A stretch of DNA of 64,000 nt from Tissierella sp. Yu-01 (GTDB lineage: Bacteria > Bacillota > Clostridia > Tissierellales > Tissierellaceae). The first letter of the stretch is position 1; each line of letters begins with the position of its first letter. Positions 25,838 to 34,864 of the stretch are shown here, piece by piece. Location of the stretch: NCBI RefSeq assembly GCF_029537395.1, contig NZ_CP120677.1:744001-808000 (forward strand), given 5' to 3'. The position numbers were made by a program, and so were the translations under genes. The notes under the pieces are model-generated. The model had not been told where the DNA came from. It saw only the letters and a list, made by a program, of their open reading frames with translations, and made no database searches.

Positions 25838-27127
25838 ATGAACGAAAATACTAAAGACATTTTATGTCATGAGTTTAAACTAGAAAGAAAAGTAATTGAT
25901 TATGTAGATGATATTGAAAATGCTATTACAGAAAAATTTAGAGAAATTGATGAAATAAAGGCTTATAATCAATTTAAAGTAATAAAAGCGATGCAGGAAA
26001 ATAGATTAAGTTCTACTGATTTCTATTGGACAACTGGATATGGTTACGGAGACATTGGTAGAGATAAAGTAGAGAGTGTTTATGCATCGGTATTTAATAC
26101 GGAAGATGCTCTTGTCAGACCTACAATAGCATCAGGTACTCATGCAATTACATTGACTCTATCTGGTATACTTAGGCCTGGAGATGAACTTATAGCCATT
26201 TCTGGAGCTCCATATGATACATTACAAAAGGTTATTGGTGTAAAAGGAAATGTATCAGGTAGTCTTATAGAATATGGCACCATATATAAAGAAATACCTT
26301 TGATTAACAACAAAATAGATTTAGAATCAGTTAAGAAAACCATATCAGAAAAGACAAAGATGGTAATGATTCAGAGATCTACAGGATATAGCGATAGGAG
26401 AGCTTTGACAATAGATGAGATAGAGGAAGCTATTCAATCAATTAGAGAATATAATACAGAAGTAATTATTATGGTTGATAATTGCTACGGTGAATTTTTA
26501 GAATTAAGAGAGCCAACAGATGTAGGTGCTGATATAATTGCTGGTTCGTTGATAAAGAATCCAGGTGGTGGATTAGCTTTATCAGGAGGATACATAGTAG
26601 GTAAACAAAACCTTGTTGAACAAGTTGCAAATAGATTGACAGCTCCTGGATTAGGAAAAGAATGTGGATTGACATTTGGAACTTCTCGAACGACAATGCA
26701 AGGTTTGTTCTTAGCTCCTCATATTGTAGCTGAAGCGGTAAAAGGAGCTTTATTAGTAGCAAAAACATATAAAGAACTTGGATTTAAAATTGTACCTGAA
26801 ATAGATGACAATAGAAGCGATATAATTCAAGGCGTAGAATTACTGATGCCTGAAAGGGTTAGTGAATTCTGTAAAGGAATTCAAGCGGCTTCAACAGTTG
26901 ATTCATACGTAATACCTGAGGCATGGGACATGCCAGGTTATGAAGATAAAGTTATAATGGCAGCAGGTGGATTTATTGAAGGATCTTCAATTGAGCTTAG
27001 CGCAGATGGACCTATGAGAGAGCCTTATTATGTATATTATCAAGGAGGCCTAACTTACGAACATTGCAAATTAGGTGTTCTTATGTCTTTAAACAATCTT
27101 TATAAAAAAAGTTTAGTTGATTTATAA
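25838..27127 (+). CDS. Methionine gamma-lyase family protein (aluminium resistance protein family)
   Basis: A 429-residue pyridoxal phosphate-dependent protein of the Met_gamma_lyase (YnbB) family. Features include TGYGYGDIGRDKVESVYA at about 61-78, RPTIASGTHAI near 98-108, MVDNCYGEF with the cofactor-binding Asp, and SLIKNPGGGLALSGGYIVG with the expected cofactor lysine. The name 'aluminium resistance' is historic; the reaction in vivo is not established. ATG 25838 with AAAGGTG upstream is preferred over an in-frame start at 25802 inside the terminator. The hfq neighbourhood is usual for this family. Confidence 0.88.
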   Translation: MNENTKDILCHEFKLERKVIDYVDDIENAITEKFREIDEIKAYNQFKVIKAMQENRLSSTDFYWTTGYGYGDIGRDKVESVYASVFNTEDALVRPTIASGTHAITLTLSGILRPGDELIAISGAPYDTLQKVIGVKGNVSGSLIEYGTIYKEIPLINNKIDLESVKKTISEKTKMVMIQRSTGYSDRRALTIDEIEEAIQSIREYNTEVIIMVDNCYGEFLELREPTDVGADIIAGSLIKNPGGGLALSGGYIVGKQNLVEQVANRLTAPGLGKECGLTFGTSRTTMQGLFLAPHIVAEAVKGALLVAKTYKELGFKIVPEIDDNRSDIIQGVELLMPERVSEFCKGIQAASTVDSYVIPEAWDMPGYEDKVIMAAGGFIEGSSIELSADGPMREPYYVYYQGGLTYEHCKLGVLMSLNNLYKKSLVDL

Positions 27128-27163
27128 AAAATCGCTTCTAAAGAAGTTCATATGGATTAGACT

Positions 27164-27201
27164 ATAACAAAAAGCACTTTGTATAAAGTGCTTTTTGTTA
27201 T
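27164..27201. terminator. Bidirectional terminator between convergent genes
   Basis: A perfect 17-bp inverted repeat with GTAT loop, A-rich at one end and T-rich at the other, serves the plus-strand gamma-lyase gene and minus-strand lexA. Confidence 0.92.
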
Positions 27202-27815
27202 ATCTTTCTATATAAACCAATTACTTTACCAAGGATACTTACTTCCTTAGAATAAATTGGTTCCATAAATTGATTTTCCGGTTGTAATCTGACAATATCC
27301 TTTTCTTTAAAGAATCTTTTTACAGTGGCTTCTTCGCCTAGTAGAGCAACTACAATCTCGCCGTTATGTGCTTGGCTTTGTTCTTTAACCAATACTAAGT
27401 CTCCGTCTAGTATTCCTGCATCTATCATACTTTCTCCTTGGACTTTTAATATAAATAGATCATTTCCTTCTGCTAATTCTAAAGGAACAGGGTAGGTATC
27501 TTCAATATTTTCCACGGCAAGAATAGGGGAGCCAGCAGTTACTTTCCCTAAGATTGGAATATCGAGAGTTTTCTTTGTGGCAAATAAATAATCATCGTCC
27601 TTATCTAGTATTTCAATAGCTCTAGGTTTAGTTGGATCTCTTCTGATATAACCTTTAGCTTCTAGTTTCTCTAGATGTCCGTGTACGGTAGAGGTTGATT
27701 TTAAACCTACACCTTTACAAATTTCTCTAACAGCAGGGGGATATCCACGTCTCTGTAATTCATTCTTTATATAAAGTAATATTTCAATTTGTTTTTGCGA
27801 TAAATCTTCATACAT
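27198..27815 (-). CDS. lexA: SOS repressor LexA
   Basis: A 205-residue repressor. Residues 1-65 are the winged helix-turn-helix ([20 protein letters not shown]). The self-cleavage bond is A94-G95 (KVTAGSP), and the Ser/Lys dyad is S129 (QGESMID) and K166 (EATVKRFF). ATG 27815 with GAGGTG is chosen over an in-frame start at 27890 upstream of the promoter. It has its own promoter with a LexA box over the -35, so it is autoregulated. Confidence 0.97.
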   Translation of the reverse strand: MYEDLSQKQIEILLYIKNELQRRGYPPAVREICKGVGLKSTSTVHGHLEKLEAKGYIRRDPTKPRAIEILDKDDDYLFATKKTLDIPILGKVTAGSPILAVENIEDTYPVPLELAEGNDLFILKVQGESMIDAGILDGDLVLVKEQSQAHNGEIVVALLGEEATVKRFFKEKDIVRLQPENQFMEPIYSKEVSILGKVIGLYRKI

Positions 27816-27857
27816 TATAAACACCTCACAATTTAGATAGCTCCATCTCTTTAGAAG

Positions 27858-27886
27858 ATTATACCATATAAAGAAAAATAAATCAA
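27858..27886 (-). promoter_or_regulatory. lexA promoter
   Basis: On the minus strand: TTGATT (27886-27881), 17-base spacer, TATAAT (27863-27858). Confidence 0.75.
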
Positions 27887-27896
27887 ACAAGAGTTC
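27885..27896 (-). promoter_or_regulatory. LexA box at the lexA promoter
   Basis: GAAC-N4-GTTT (minus strand) matches the Gram-positive LexA consensus core GAACN4GTTC with one change and overlaps the lexA -35. Confidence 0.65.
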
Positions 27897-27915
27897 TAAT
27901 TTTTGAAAAATAGTA

Positions 27916-27944
27916 TTGACTTAGAACTAATGTTTGTGTACAAT
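27916..27944 (+). promoter_or_regulatory. Promoter of the YneA-like gene
   Basis: TTGACT (27916-27921), 17-base spacer, TACAAT (27939-27944). A LexA box fills the spacer. Confidence 0.75.
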
Positions 27945-27978
27945 ATTATTATCGAACGAATGTTTAGAACAAACGTTT
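27924..27978 (+). promoter_or_regulatory. Three LexA boxes upstream of the YneA-like gene
   Basis: GAAC-N4-GTTT occurs three times: 27924-27935 (between -35 and -10), 27954-27965 (preceded by C, giving CGAAC) and 27967-27978. The last two are spaced 13 bases apart, downstream of the start point. Tight SOS repression is implied. Confidence 0.8.
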
Positions 27979-28001
27979 AAAACAAATATGTGAGGTGTAA
28001 T

Positions 28002-28313
28002 ATGAAAAGTAGAAAATATGTAATTGTAGACAGTAAAAGATTTTTTGCATTTATAACTTTTGTATTACTTATTTTTTCTTTAGTTTTAACATTAATATTT
28101 ACTTTTTCAAAAGCTCATAGTAGTTCATACAACCAAGAATATAAAGAATATCATGTCGTTACAGGTGATAGTCTCTGGGATATTTCATTAAGAAATATGC
28201 CAGAGGATTACGATGTTAGAGAAATGATTTATAATATAAAGAAGTTAAATAATATGGAAACTAGTGAAATATATCATGGAGATACAATTAAGATACCTAT
28301 ATATAATAATTAA
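28002..28313 (+). CDS. yneA: YneA-like SOS cell-division suppressor (membrane LysM protein)
   Basis: A 103-residue protein with a short basic N-terminus, one membrane helix (about residues 14-35) and a LysM domain (about 46-100; YHVVTGDSLWDIS and GDTIKIP). It has the architecture and location (divergent from lexA) of B. subtilis YneA, which delays septation after DNA damage; sequence identity to YneA cannot be measured here, so function is inferred. ATG 28002 follows GAGGTG. An in-frame GTG at 27990 is less likely. Three LexA boxes precede it. Confidence 0.82.
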   Translation: MKSRKYVIVDSKRFFAFITFVLLIFSLVLTLIFTFSKAHSSSYNQEYKEYHVVTGDSLWDISLRNMPEDYDVREMIYNIKKLNNMETSEIYHGDTIKIPIYNN

Positions 28314-28342
28314 ACTGAAGAAATTATTCTTCAGTTTTTTTC
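28311..28342 (+). terminator. Terminator after the YneA-like gene
   Basis: AAACTGAAGAA / TTCTTCAGTTT stem with ATTA-type loop and a run of seven T; it overlaps the 3' end of the convergent recombinase gene. Confidence 0.88.
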
Positions 28343-29307
28343 TGCTTTCTGTTAGCAAGGGGATTACTCTTAATTGCGCTTCTTAATCTATCATCATCAA
28401 TATGAGTATATATCTGAGTTGTTGATACTGACTGGTGTCCTAAAATCTCTTGTAAAGCCCTAATATCAACATTACCATATTTATACATAAGTGTTGCAGC
28501 TGTATGCCTTAATTTGTGTGTGGAATATATGTTAGTGTCTAATCCAGCTTTATCAAGATATCTATCAATCATGTGTTGTATAGCACGATTACTCATTCTT
28601 TGTTTTCTTTTACTAATAAAAAGTGCCTTTTTATCTTCGCTATAAATGGCAGGGCGTACTTGTAAGTATTCTTTTATAGCTTCAATACATGAGTCGTTTA
28701 AGAATATGGTTCTTTCTTTATTTCCTTTACCAATAACTGATAGGGTATCATTATCTCTGATTTTGTCCATATCGATGCTAGCTAGCTCAGAAAGTCTAAG
28801 GCCACAATTTAAGAATAGCATTATTATAGCATAGTCTCTTTTTCTATATTCTTCATTTTTATTCTCTAATACAGTGTTTAAAAGTAATTCAACTTGATCA
28901 AGAGTAAGGTATACTGGATGTCTGTCATCAGTCTTAGGAAATTCAAGTCCTTCAGCAGGATTTTTGTCTAATAAATTTACTCTCAAATAGAGGTATTCAA
29001 AGAAAGACCTGATAGAAGCGACCTTACGTGATTTTGCAAAATTTCCATTATCACGGTTTTTGTCAACATATGAAATATAAGCATGCAGATCCTGAATTGT
29101 AATTTTCTTAATAAATTCAATATCTACATCAGAGATATCAATTTCAGCAAATTCCAAATCTTTATCAACTAACTTATATCTTAATTTCATATATCTTAAG
29201 AAAGTCCTTAAATCAAAATAATATTCTTTAACTGTATTTGGCGAGGTTCCTTTAATAGTTTCCATATAATTTAAGTAATCATCTAATATTAGTGGTATTT
29301 CTTTCAT
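28324..29307 (-). CDS. Tyrosine recombinase, XerC/XerD-like
   Basis: A 327-residue site-specific recombinase. The N-terminal SAM-like domain covers about 1-115. The catalytic domain has Arg in CGLRLSELAS (about 178), Lys in GKGNKERTIFL, HKLRHTAATLMYKYG (His-X-X-Arg), GHQSVSTTQIYTH with the second His and the nucleophilic Tyr near residue 306. XerC/D for dimer resolution is the usual role of single chromosomal copies, but which one, or whether another pair exists elsewhere, cannot be told. A perfect 38-bp palindrome lies at its transcription start. Confidence 0.88.
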   Translation of the reverse strand: MKEIPLILDDYLNYMETIKGTSPNTVKEYYFDLRTFLRYMKLRYKLVDKDLEFAEIDISDVDIEFIKKITIQDLHAYISYVDKNRDNGNFAKSRKVASIRSFFEYLYLRVNLLDKNPAEGLEFPKTDDRHPVYLTLDQVELLLNTVLENKNEEYRKRDYAIIMLFLNCGLRLSELASIDMDKIRDNDTLSVIGKGNKERTIFLNDSCIEAIKEYLQVRPAIYSEDKKALFISKRKQRMSNRAIQHMIDRYLDKAGLDTNIYSTHKLRHTAATLMYKYGNVDIRALQEILGHQSVSTTQIYTHIDDDRLRSAIKSNPLANRKQKKTEE

Positions 29308-29324
29308 TATATCCCTCTTTTTTG

Positions 29325-29362
29325 ATTATTAGTCACAAAATAACTATTTTGTGACTAATAAT
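29325..29362. repeat. Perfect 38-bp palindrome at the recombinase transcription start
   Basis: Two 18-base arms (ATTATTAGTCACAAAATA and its complement) around a 2-base centre. It begins directly downstream of the TATAAT box, so it spans about -6 to +32 of the transcript. Either a repressor operator or a 5' mRNA stem; no T run, so not a terminator. Confidence 0.85.
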
Positions 29363-29391
29363 ATTATAATAAAAAATTGGTAAAATGTCCA
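29363..29391 (-). promoter_or_regulatory. Promoter of the tyrosine recombinase gene
   Basis: Minus strand: TGGACA (29391-29386), 17-base spacer, TATAAT (29368-29363). Confidence 0.72.
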
Positions 29392-29536
29392 GTATTTAGA
29401 AGCATTAAAACAATTGATAATATAATAGAAAGATTCTTTATTTTATTACACAGGTAGCTTTTTAAACATAAAAACTTCACTTTCATTCAATAAATCCAAA
29501 CATATCTATTTAATTAGACTTGTAATTAAAACAAGC

Positions 29537-29566
29537 CCATGAGCAATGCAATTACACTACTCATGG
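29537..29566 (-). terminator. Possible terminator after the aminotransferase
   Basis: CCATGAG / CTCATGG stem with a long loop, then GCTTGTTTTAATT on the minus strand. Moderate quality. Confidence 0.45.
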
Positions 29567-29618
29567 ACCAAAGACGTCTTACAAACGATTTTAGAGAGTC
29601 AAATTTATTAACATTCTA

Positions 29619-30815
29619 CTAATTATTTTCAATACAGTCTTTTATGCGTTTTATTCCTTCTTTAATGTTTTCCATTGATGTTGCATAAGATAATCTTATA
29701 TAATTATCATCACCAAATGCTATTCCAGGTACGACTGCAACATTTGCTTTTTCTAAAAGCAAGTTTGCAAAGTCCAAAGAAGTTTTTATTTCGATTCCAT
29801 GTATAACTTTGCCTTTTAAATCACTAAAATTAACCATAATATAAAAAGCACCTTTAGGTGTTTTACAACTTAATTTTTTTATAGAATTAATCAATTCTGT
29901 AATATAGATTCTTCTTTTATTAAATTCTATTCTCATCTCTTCAACACTTGTTTGATCCCCTTCGAGACCAACTACACTTGCATATTGTGCTATTGAAGAA
30001 GGATTTGATGTTGTATGACTCTGAATGTTCCCCATTATTTTTATTATTTCTTCAGAAGCAGCTGTATATCCTATTCTCCAACCGGTCATGGAATAGGCCT
30101 TAGACATACCATTAATTACAATTGTTAATCTTTTTATTTCATCATTAAATGATGCAATACTAATATGTTTGTAGCCGTCATAAATGAGTTTTTCATATAG
30201 TTCATCTGATATGACAATTATATTATTTTCAACAGCCCATTTAGCTATTTCTCTAAGCTCATCTTCTGTGTAAATTGATCCAGTTGGATTACTTGGGGAA
30301 TTTAGAATGATTGCTTTAGTTTTATTTGTTTTCGCTTTTTCTAGTTCATTTACATTAAATTTAAAATCATTTTCTTCTTTAGTTTGTACATATACAGGTA
30401 TACCTCCTGCAATATTTACAAGATCAGGGTAACTTACCCAATAAGGTACGCCGATTATAACTTCGTCATCAGGATTTAGAATAGCCATCAAGGCATTATA
30501 TATAGAATGTTTTCCGCCGTTTGATATAATAATATTATTTGGATGATAATCTAGGTAATTATCCTTTTTTAACTTGTTACATATTGCTTCTTTTAATTCT
30601 AAAATACCTGAAGTAGGAGTATACTTTGTTAGTCCATCTCTAATAGCACGAATTCCTTCATCCCGAATATTTTCAGGAGTGTTAAAATCAGGTTCCCCAA
30701 CACTAAAACTTATGATATCCACGCCCTGTTGCTTTAATGCTTTTGCCTTTGCTGAAATTTCCAATGTGACAGATGGCTCTATTGCTAATCCTTTTTTAGA
30801 CAAAATTATACTCAT
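29619..30815 (-). CDS. Class I pyridoxal-phosphate aminotransferase (aspartate aminotransferase type)
   Basis: A 398-residue fold-type I aminotransferase of subgroup I-gamma. Visible are SVGEPDFNTPENIRD (about 40-54), TPTSGILELKEAI, NGGKHSIYNALMAI, SPSNPTGSIYTEDEL and the cofactor lysine in NGMSKAYSMTGWRIGY (about 234-249). Aspartate or broad amino-acid specificity is likely. AGGAGG lies inside the 3' end of the PadR gene, so the two are coupled. Confidence 0.88.
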   Translation of the reverse strand: MSIILSKKGLAIEPSVTLEISAKAKALKQQGVDIISFSVGEPDFNTPENIRDEGIRAIRDGLTKYTPTSGILELKEAICNKLKKDNYLDYHPNNIIISNGGKHSIYNALMAILNPDDEVIIGVPYWVSYPDLVNIAGGIPVYVQTKEENDFKFNVNELEKAKTNKTKAIILNSPSNPTGSIYTEDELREIAKWAVENNIIVISDELYEKLIYDGYKHISIASFNDEIKRLTIVINGMSKAYSMTGWRIGYTAASEEIIKIMGNIQSHTTSNPSSIAQYASVVGLEGDQTSVEEMRIEFNKRRIYITELINSIKKLSCKTPKGAFYIMVNFSDLKGKVIHGIEIKTSLDFANLLLEKANVAVVPGIAFGDDNYIRLSYATSMENIKEGIKRIKDCIENN

Positions 30816-30816
30816 A

Positions 30817-31212
30817 TTATACTCCTCCTAAAAATTTGTCTTTTACTTTATAAATATCTTTTAATATATTTTTAATAATGAGTAAAGAATCATCTAATGA
30901 TTCCTTATTTTGTATTTTAATTACTTTATAATGTTCTATACCTATATCAGTAATTTTATACCTTCTAATAGACCTTTTATTTGGTTCATCCCACCAGCCT
31001 TCAATATAACCTTGTTCTTCTAATTCTCTAAGAAGTGGATATATCATACCATAAGAAGGACTCCATTTACCATTAAGTCTTCTACTTATTTCATCTTTAA
31101 TACGATTTCCATAGTAATTTTTCTCGGTAAGTAAGTGTAATATATATAATTTAACAAATTGAGTTGTACTTAAAGTAGTAGGAAATTGTCTTTGCCTTTC
31201 TCCTTTATACAT
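30817..31212 (-). CDS. PadR-family transcriptional regulator
   Basis: A 131-residue winged-helix regulator. The PadR core runs about residues 15-90 (KLYILHLLTEKNYYGNRIKD, SPSYGMIYPLLRELEEQGYI, KRSIRRYKITDIG). A short C-terminal helix would dimerise. It overlaps the PHP gene by 8 bases and precedes the aminotransferase by one base. No adjacent transporter, the usual PadR target, is seen. Confidence 0.86.
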   Translation of the reverse strand: MYKGERQRQFPTTLSTTQFVKLYILHLLTEKNYYGNRIKDEISRRLNGKWSPSYGMIYPLLRELEEQGYIEGWWDEPNKRSIRRYKITDIGIEHYKVIKIQNKESLDDSLLIIKNILKDIYKVKDKFLGGV

Positions 31213-32017
31213 TTAAAACCCTCTCTTTCATTTTCGGGATATCTTCTAAATCCACACAAAAATCTCCTAAAATATCTGAATCTCCATGGTAATCGGATCC
31301 TCCAGTTATTATTAATCCATTGGCTTTTGCTATATTTTTATAGATTTCAATTTCCATTCTTGTATGTTTTGAATGTATACATTCTATCCCATCTATACCC
31401 TTTTTAATTGCATCATCAATAATTGATTTATCTTTTAATAGACCAGGATGTGCTAAAATACAAATACCTCCAACTGATTGAATTAAATCTATAGTTTCAT
31501 CTATAGATAGATGATATCTTTCAAAATATGCCGGTTTCCCTCGGTTTAAATATAATTCAAAGGCTTCTTGTATGCTTTTTACATAATTTTTCTCTAAAAG
31601 AGCTTTAGCAATATGTGGTCTTCCTATATTATCGGAACTAGAATACGCCAAAACATCTGTAATATCAATAGTAACACCCATTTCATTTAGCTTATACAAA
31701 ATTTTATTAGCCCTTTCAATTCTAGATGATCTTAGTTTTTGGGTAATATTAAGTAATTCTTTATTGTTATAATCAATAAAGTATCCTAGAATATGAACTT
31801 CTTCATTATTAGATATAGTTCCGAATTCAATTCCTGGTATAACATAAAAATTCTTGTATATCTCACCTTGTTTAATAGCAAAATATACTCCATCTACACT
31901 ATCATGATCTGTTATAGCAATTCCATTTAGACCTTTATCAAAAGCCTTATTAACTACTTCCTCAGGACTAAATTCACCGTCAGAAAATTTTGTATGGACA
32001 TGTAGGTCAAATAACAT
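31205..32017 (-). CDS. PHP-domain phosphoesterase (RNase AM/YciV-like)
   Basis: A 270-residue PHP metallo-phosphoesterase. Metal-binding motifs are DLHVHTKFSDGE at the N-terminus, ITDHDSVDG at about 36-44, GIEFG, ILAHPG at about 188-193 and GGSDYHG near 238-244. The YciV family includes 5'-3' exonucleases and 3',5'-nucleotide bisphosphate phosphatases. GGGAGGG precedes ATG. Confidence 0.87.
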   Translation of the reverse strand: MLFDLHVHTKFSDGEFSPEEVVNKAFDKGLNGIAITDHDSVDGVYFAIKQGEIYKNFYVIPGIEFGTISNNEEVHILGYFIDYNNKELLNITQKLRSSRIERANKILYKLNEMGVTIDITDVLAYSSSDNIGRPHIAKALLEKNYVKSIQEAFELYLNRGKPAYFERYHLSIDETIDLIQSVGGICILAHPGLLKDKSIIDDAIKKGIDGIECIHSKHTRMEIEIYKNIAKANGLIITGGSDYHGDSDILGDFCVDLEDIPKMKERVLNV

Positions 32018-32111
32018 TTTAACCCTCCCTTATGCAAAACTTTATTTTAAAGTAGAACCTATACGGAAAGTTCTTTAAAATCAAGAATATTATGGTAGAC
32101 CATTTGTTATA

Positions 32112-32138
32112 AAAAAACCTGCCAAAAGGCAGGTTTTT
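32112..32138 (-). terminator. Terminator after spoVS
   Basis: AAAACCTGCC / GGCAGGTTTT stem with TTTT loop and T run on the minus strand. Confidence 0.92.
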
Positions 32139-32139
32139 C

Positions 32140-32400
32140 CTATCTAGGTTCAATAATTAATTTCATAGCAGTTCTTTCTTCCCCATCTACTAATATGTCA
32201 GTAAATGCAGGTATACATATTAAATCCATACCGCTAGGAGCAACAAATCCTCTAGCAATTGCCACTGCTTTTATTGCTTGATTTAGAGCCCCTGCACCAA
32301 TAGCTTGAATTTCAGCAGTTCCACTTTCTCTTATAACCCCTGCTAATGCTCCCGCTACAGAATTTGGAATTGATTTTGATGATACTTTTAATACATCCAT
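32140..32400 (-). CDS. spoVS: Stage V sporulation protein S
   Basis: An 86-residue Alba-like protein, almost identical in pattern to SpoVS (VLKVSSKSIPNSVAGALAGV, AIGAGALNQAIKAVAIARG, TAMKLIIEPR). It affects later sporulation stages in B. subtilis. The position after rny is conserved in Firmicutes. Confidence 0.96.
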   Translation of the reverse strand: MDVLKVSSKSIPNSVAGALAGVIRESGTAEIQAIGAGALNQAIKAVAIARGFVAPSGMDLICIPAFTDILVDGEERTAMKLIIEPR

Positions 32401-32457
32401 TATTATAGCCCCCCTCTATGAACTTTAAACATATTATCATATCAAATATCAAATTAT

Positions 32458-34005
32458 TTATTTTGCATATTCAATAGCTCGAGTTTCTCGAATAACATTT
32501 ACTTTAATTTGACCTGGATAGTCTAATTCAGATTCAATTTTCTTAACTATATCCCTGGCAGTATGAACTATTTGACTTTCACTTATCTCTTCTGGCTTTA
32601 CTAATATTCTAATCTCTCTACCAGCTTGTATAGCAAAGGATCTTTCTACTCCTTCAAAAGAATTTGCAATTCCTTCTAACTTTTCTAGACGTCTAATGTA
32701 GGATTCAAGACTTTCTCTCCTAGCACCTGGTCTAGCAGCAGAAATAGCATCAGATGCCTGTACAAGCACTGCCTCAACTGTTTGTGGCTCAATATCTCCA
32801 TGATGTGCAGCAATTCCATGCACAACTTCCTTAGACTCTTTATATTTACGAGCTATATCGGCACCAATTTCAACATGTGGTCCTTCAATTTCATGATCAA
32901 CAGCTTTACCAAGATCATGTAATAGTCCAGCTCTCATAGCAATCTTAACATCAGCTCCAAGCTCAGAAGCCATAATTCCTGCTAATTGTGAAACTTCAAT
33001 AGAATGTTTTAGAACATTCTGTCCATAACTAGTTCTATATTTTAATCTACCTAATAGCTTTATTATCTCTGGATGCAATCCATGTACTCCAGTGTCAAAA
33101 GCAGCTTTTTCACCCTCTTCACGAATTGTATTTTCAACTTCTTTTTTAGCCTTTTCAACCATTTCTTCAATTCTAGCAGGGTGAATTCTACCATCTACAA
33201 TTAGCTTTTCTAAAGCTATTCTAGCTACTTCTCTTCTTATAGGGTCAAATCCGGATAATACTACAGCTTCAGGAGTATCATCAATAATCAAATCAATACC
33301 GGTTAAGGTTTCTAATGTTCTTATATTTCTACCTTCACGTCCAATAATTCGACCTTTCATTTCATCATTTGGCAATGCCACAACTGTAACTGTAGTTTCA
33401 GCAACATGATCAGCTGCGCATCTTTGAATTGCGGTAGTTATTATTTCTCTGGATTTCTTATCCGCTTCTTCTTTAGCTTTTGATTCCATATCCTTAATCA
33501 TAATTGCAGATTCATGAGATATTTCTTTCCTAATGTCATTTAATAATAGCTCTTTTGCTTCTTCAGATGTCAATCCTGATAATCTTTCAAGTTCTAAGGT
33601 TTGTCTCTCATATAATTCATTGATTGATTCTTCTTTTTCATCTAAATACTTGCTCTTTTTTGCTAATTGTTCTTCTTTTTTCTCAATGGATTCAGCTTTT
33701 CTATCAAGTGTTTCTTCTTTATGAAGTACTCTTCTTTCAAGTTTCTGAACCTCATTTCTTCGTTCTCTTATTTCTCTTTCAGCTTCTCCTCTAGACTTAT
33801 GAATTTCTTCTTTAGCTTCAAGTAAAAGCTCTTTTTTTCGTGCTTCTCCATTTTTTTCAGCTTCTTCAGTAATTTTCTTTGCTAACTCTTCAGCATTTTT
33901 TATTTTCCCTTCGCCTATATATCTTCGAATGAAATAACCAGCGATAATTCCAATAATTAAGCCAAGAATTATAAAAATCAATTTGTCAATAATTAACACC
34001 TCCAT
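32458..34005 (-). CDS. rny: Ribonuclease Y
   Basis: A 515-residue membrane-anchored endoribonuclease that starts mRNA decay. It has an N-terminal membrane helix (about 8-25), a long coiled coil (30-190), a KH domain (about 205-265; [15 protein letters not shown]) and an HD domain with [12 protein letters not shown] at about 361-372. The start is uncertain: ATG 34005 overlaps the GGAGGTG that would be its own ribosome site, so initiation may occur a few codons later at a non-ATG codon. A good promoter lies at 34119-34147. Confidence 0.95.
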   Translation of the reverse strand: MEVLIIDKLIFIILGLIIGIIAGYFIRRYIGEGKIKNAEELAKKITEEAEKNGEARKKELLLEAKEEIHKSRGEAEREIRERRNEVQKLERRVLHKEETLDRKAESIEKKEEQLAKKSKYLDEKEESINELYERQTLELERLSGLTSEEAKELLLNDIRKEISHESAIMIKDMESKAKEEADKKSREIITTAIQRCAADHVAETTVTVVALPNDEMKGRIIGREGRNIRTLETLTGIDLIIDDTPEAVVLSGFDPIRREVARIALEKLIVDGRIHPARIEEMVEKAKKEVENTIREEGEKAAFDTGVHGLHPEIIKLLGRLKYRTSYGQNVLKHSIEVSQLAGIMASELGADVKIAMRAGLLHDLGKAVDHEIEGPHVEIGADIARKYKESKEVVHGIAAHHGDIEPQTVEAVLVQASDAISAARPGARRESLESYIRRLEKLEGIANSFEGVERSFAIQAGREIRILVKPEEISESQIVHTARDIVKKIESELDYPGQIKVNVIRETRAIEYAK

Positions 34006-34118
34006 TGTATTAAATTTTCAAGTTCCAAAGTGCATTCTCATTCTAATAAAAGTATAAGCAGAGAACACATCTCAGCTTATTTATAATTATTACTCATTGT
34101 ATGGTTACACACATTAAT

Positions 34119-34147
34119 ATTTTATTACTTTTAATGAATTATGTCAA
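34119..34147 (-). promoter_or_regulatory. rny promoter
   Basis: Minus strand: TTGACA (34147-34142), 17-base spacer, TAAAAT (34124-34119). The leader holds an ATAAGC/GCTTAT hairpin at about 34056-34083. Confidence 0.75.
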
Positions 34148-34209
34148 GATAAACAAAGATTCAAGGAGGTTTCGCAAGATATTTGAAATATTTTTATCAT
34201 TATATTTTA

Positions 34210-34863
34210 TTATGCCTCAATAGGACTACATTCACTTTCTGAGCCAATTAATTGAACTCTATATGCAATGTTGCCAATAGCTGATAAATGTTGATTGTGA
34301 GTTACCATTATAATCTGTCTATTAAACATTTCAGAAGTTTGTTTTAGAAATTCACCAACATTATAAATATAATCTTCACTAACATGTTTTGCAGGCTCAT
34401 CTAGAATTAAAGGTCCTTCAATAGGTGGTTTGTGAATTTGCAAAAAAGCAATTCTTAGTGCTAAGGATACTATATCAACAATACCCCCACCTCTTGATAA
34501 CTCAGGTTTAGTTTTAATAGTTAATCCATCCGTTTCATTAATTACGTAAAATTCTGCATTAGCTTTATTTCTAAGCTCATTAATCTCTATTTCAAACTCT
34601 ATATTTGTTTCAAATATATATTGTAAGCATTTGGTTACAATTGTTTCAATTTGTCTTTTAGCTTGTTTTCTAGCAAATTCAGAAGTCTTTTGAAAAACCA
34701 AGGTAACCTTATCTAGTAATTCAATTTGCTCTTGTGTTTCAGCAAGTAATACTTCATTTTCTTTTAGTTGCTCCTTTAGTTTATCTCTTTTACCCTCTTC
34801 TTTAGCTAAGTATTCCTTTAATCTACTAATTTCATATTCTAATTGTTCAAGTTGACTGTTCAT
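34210..34863 (-). CDS. Rad50/SbcC-like ATPase, C-terminal half
   Basis: A 217-residue protein that looks like the C-terminal lobe of an SMC/Rad50 ATPase. A coiled coil (1-60) is followed by a signature-like SRGGG at 123-127 before a helix (IVDIVSLALRIAF), Walker B LILDEP at 152-157 with catalytic Glu156, a D-loop-like AKHVSED and the switch His in MVTHN at about 186-190. No Walker A is present; that lies in the separate gene at 35118. ATG 34863 with AAGAAGG is one base past the preceding stop. Probably pairs with the N-half to form one ATPase (inference). Confidence 0.82.
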   Translation of the reverse strand: MNSQLEQLEYEISRLKEYLAKEEGKRDKLKEQLKENEVLLAETQEQIELLDKVTLVFQKTSEFARKQAKRQIETIVTKCLQYIFETNIEFEIEINELRNKANAEFYVINETDGLTIKTKPELSRGGGIVDIVSLALRIAFLQIHKPPIEGPLILDEPAKHVSEDYIYNVGEFLKQTSEMFNRQIIMVTHNQHLSAIGNIAYRVQLIGSESECSPIEA

Positions 34864-34864
34864 A

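Larger units (their letters stand above)
29308..29618. other. Intergenic region between recombinase and aminotransferase genes
   Basis: No gene. It holds the recombinase promoter and palindrome (29325-29391), an A+T-rich stretch with nothing recognisable (29392-29530), and a terminator-like hairpin for the aminotransferase (29537-29566). Confidence 0.6.

Noticed and set aside
29325-29362. The 38-bp palindrome as a terminator for the aminotransferase.
   Set aside because: It lies after a promoter-like -35/-10 and lacks a T run; a better candidate hairpin is at 29537-29566.
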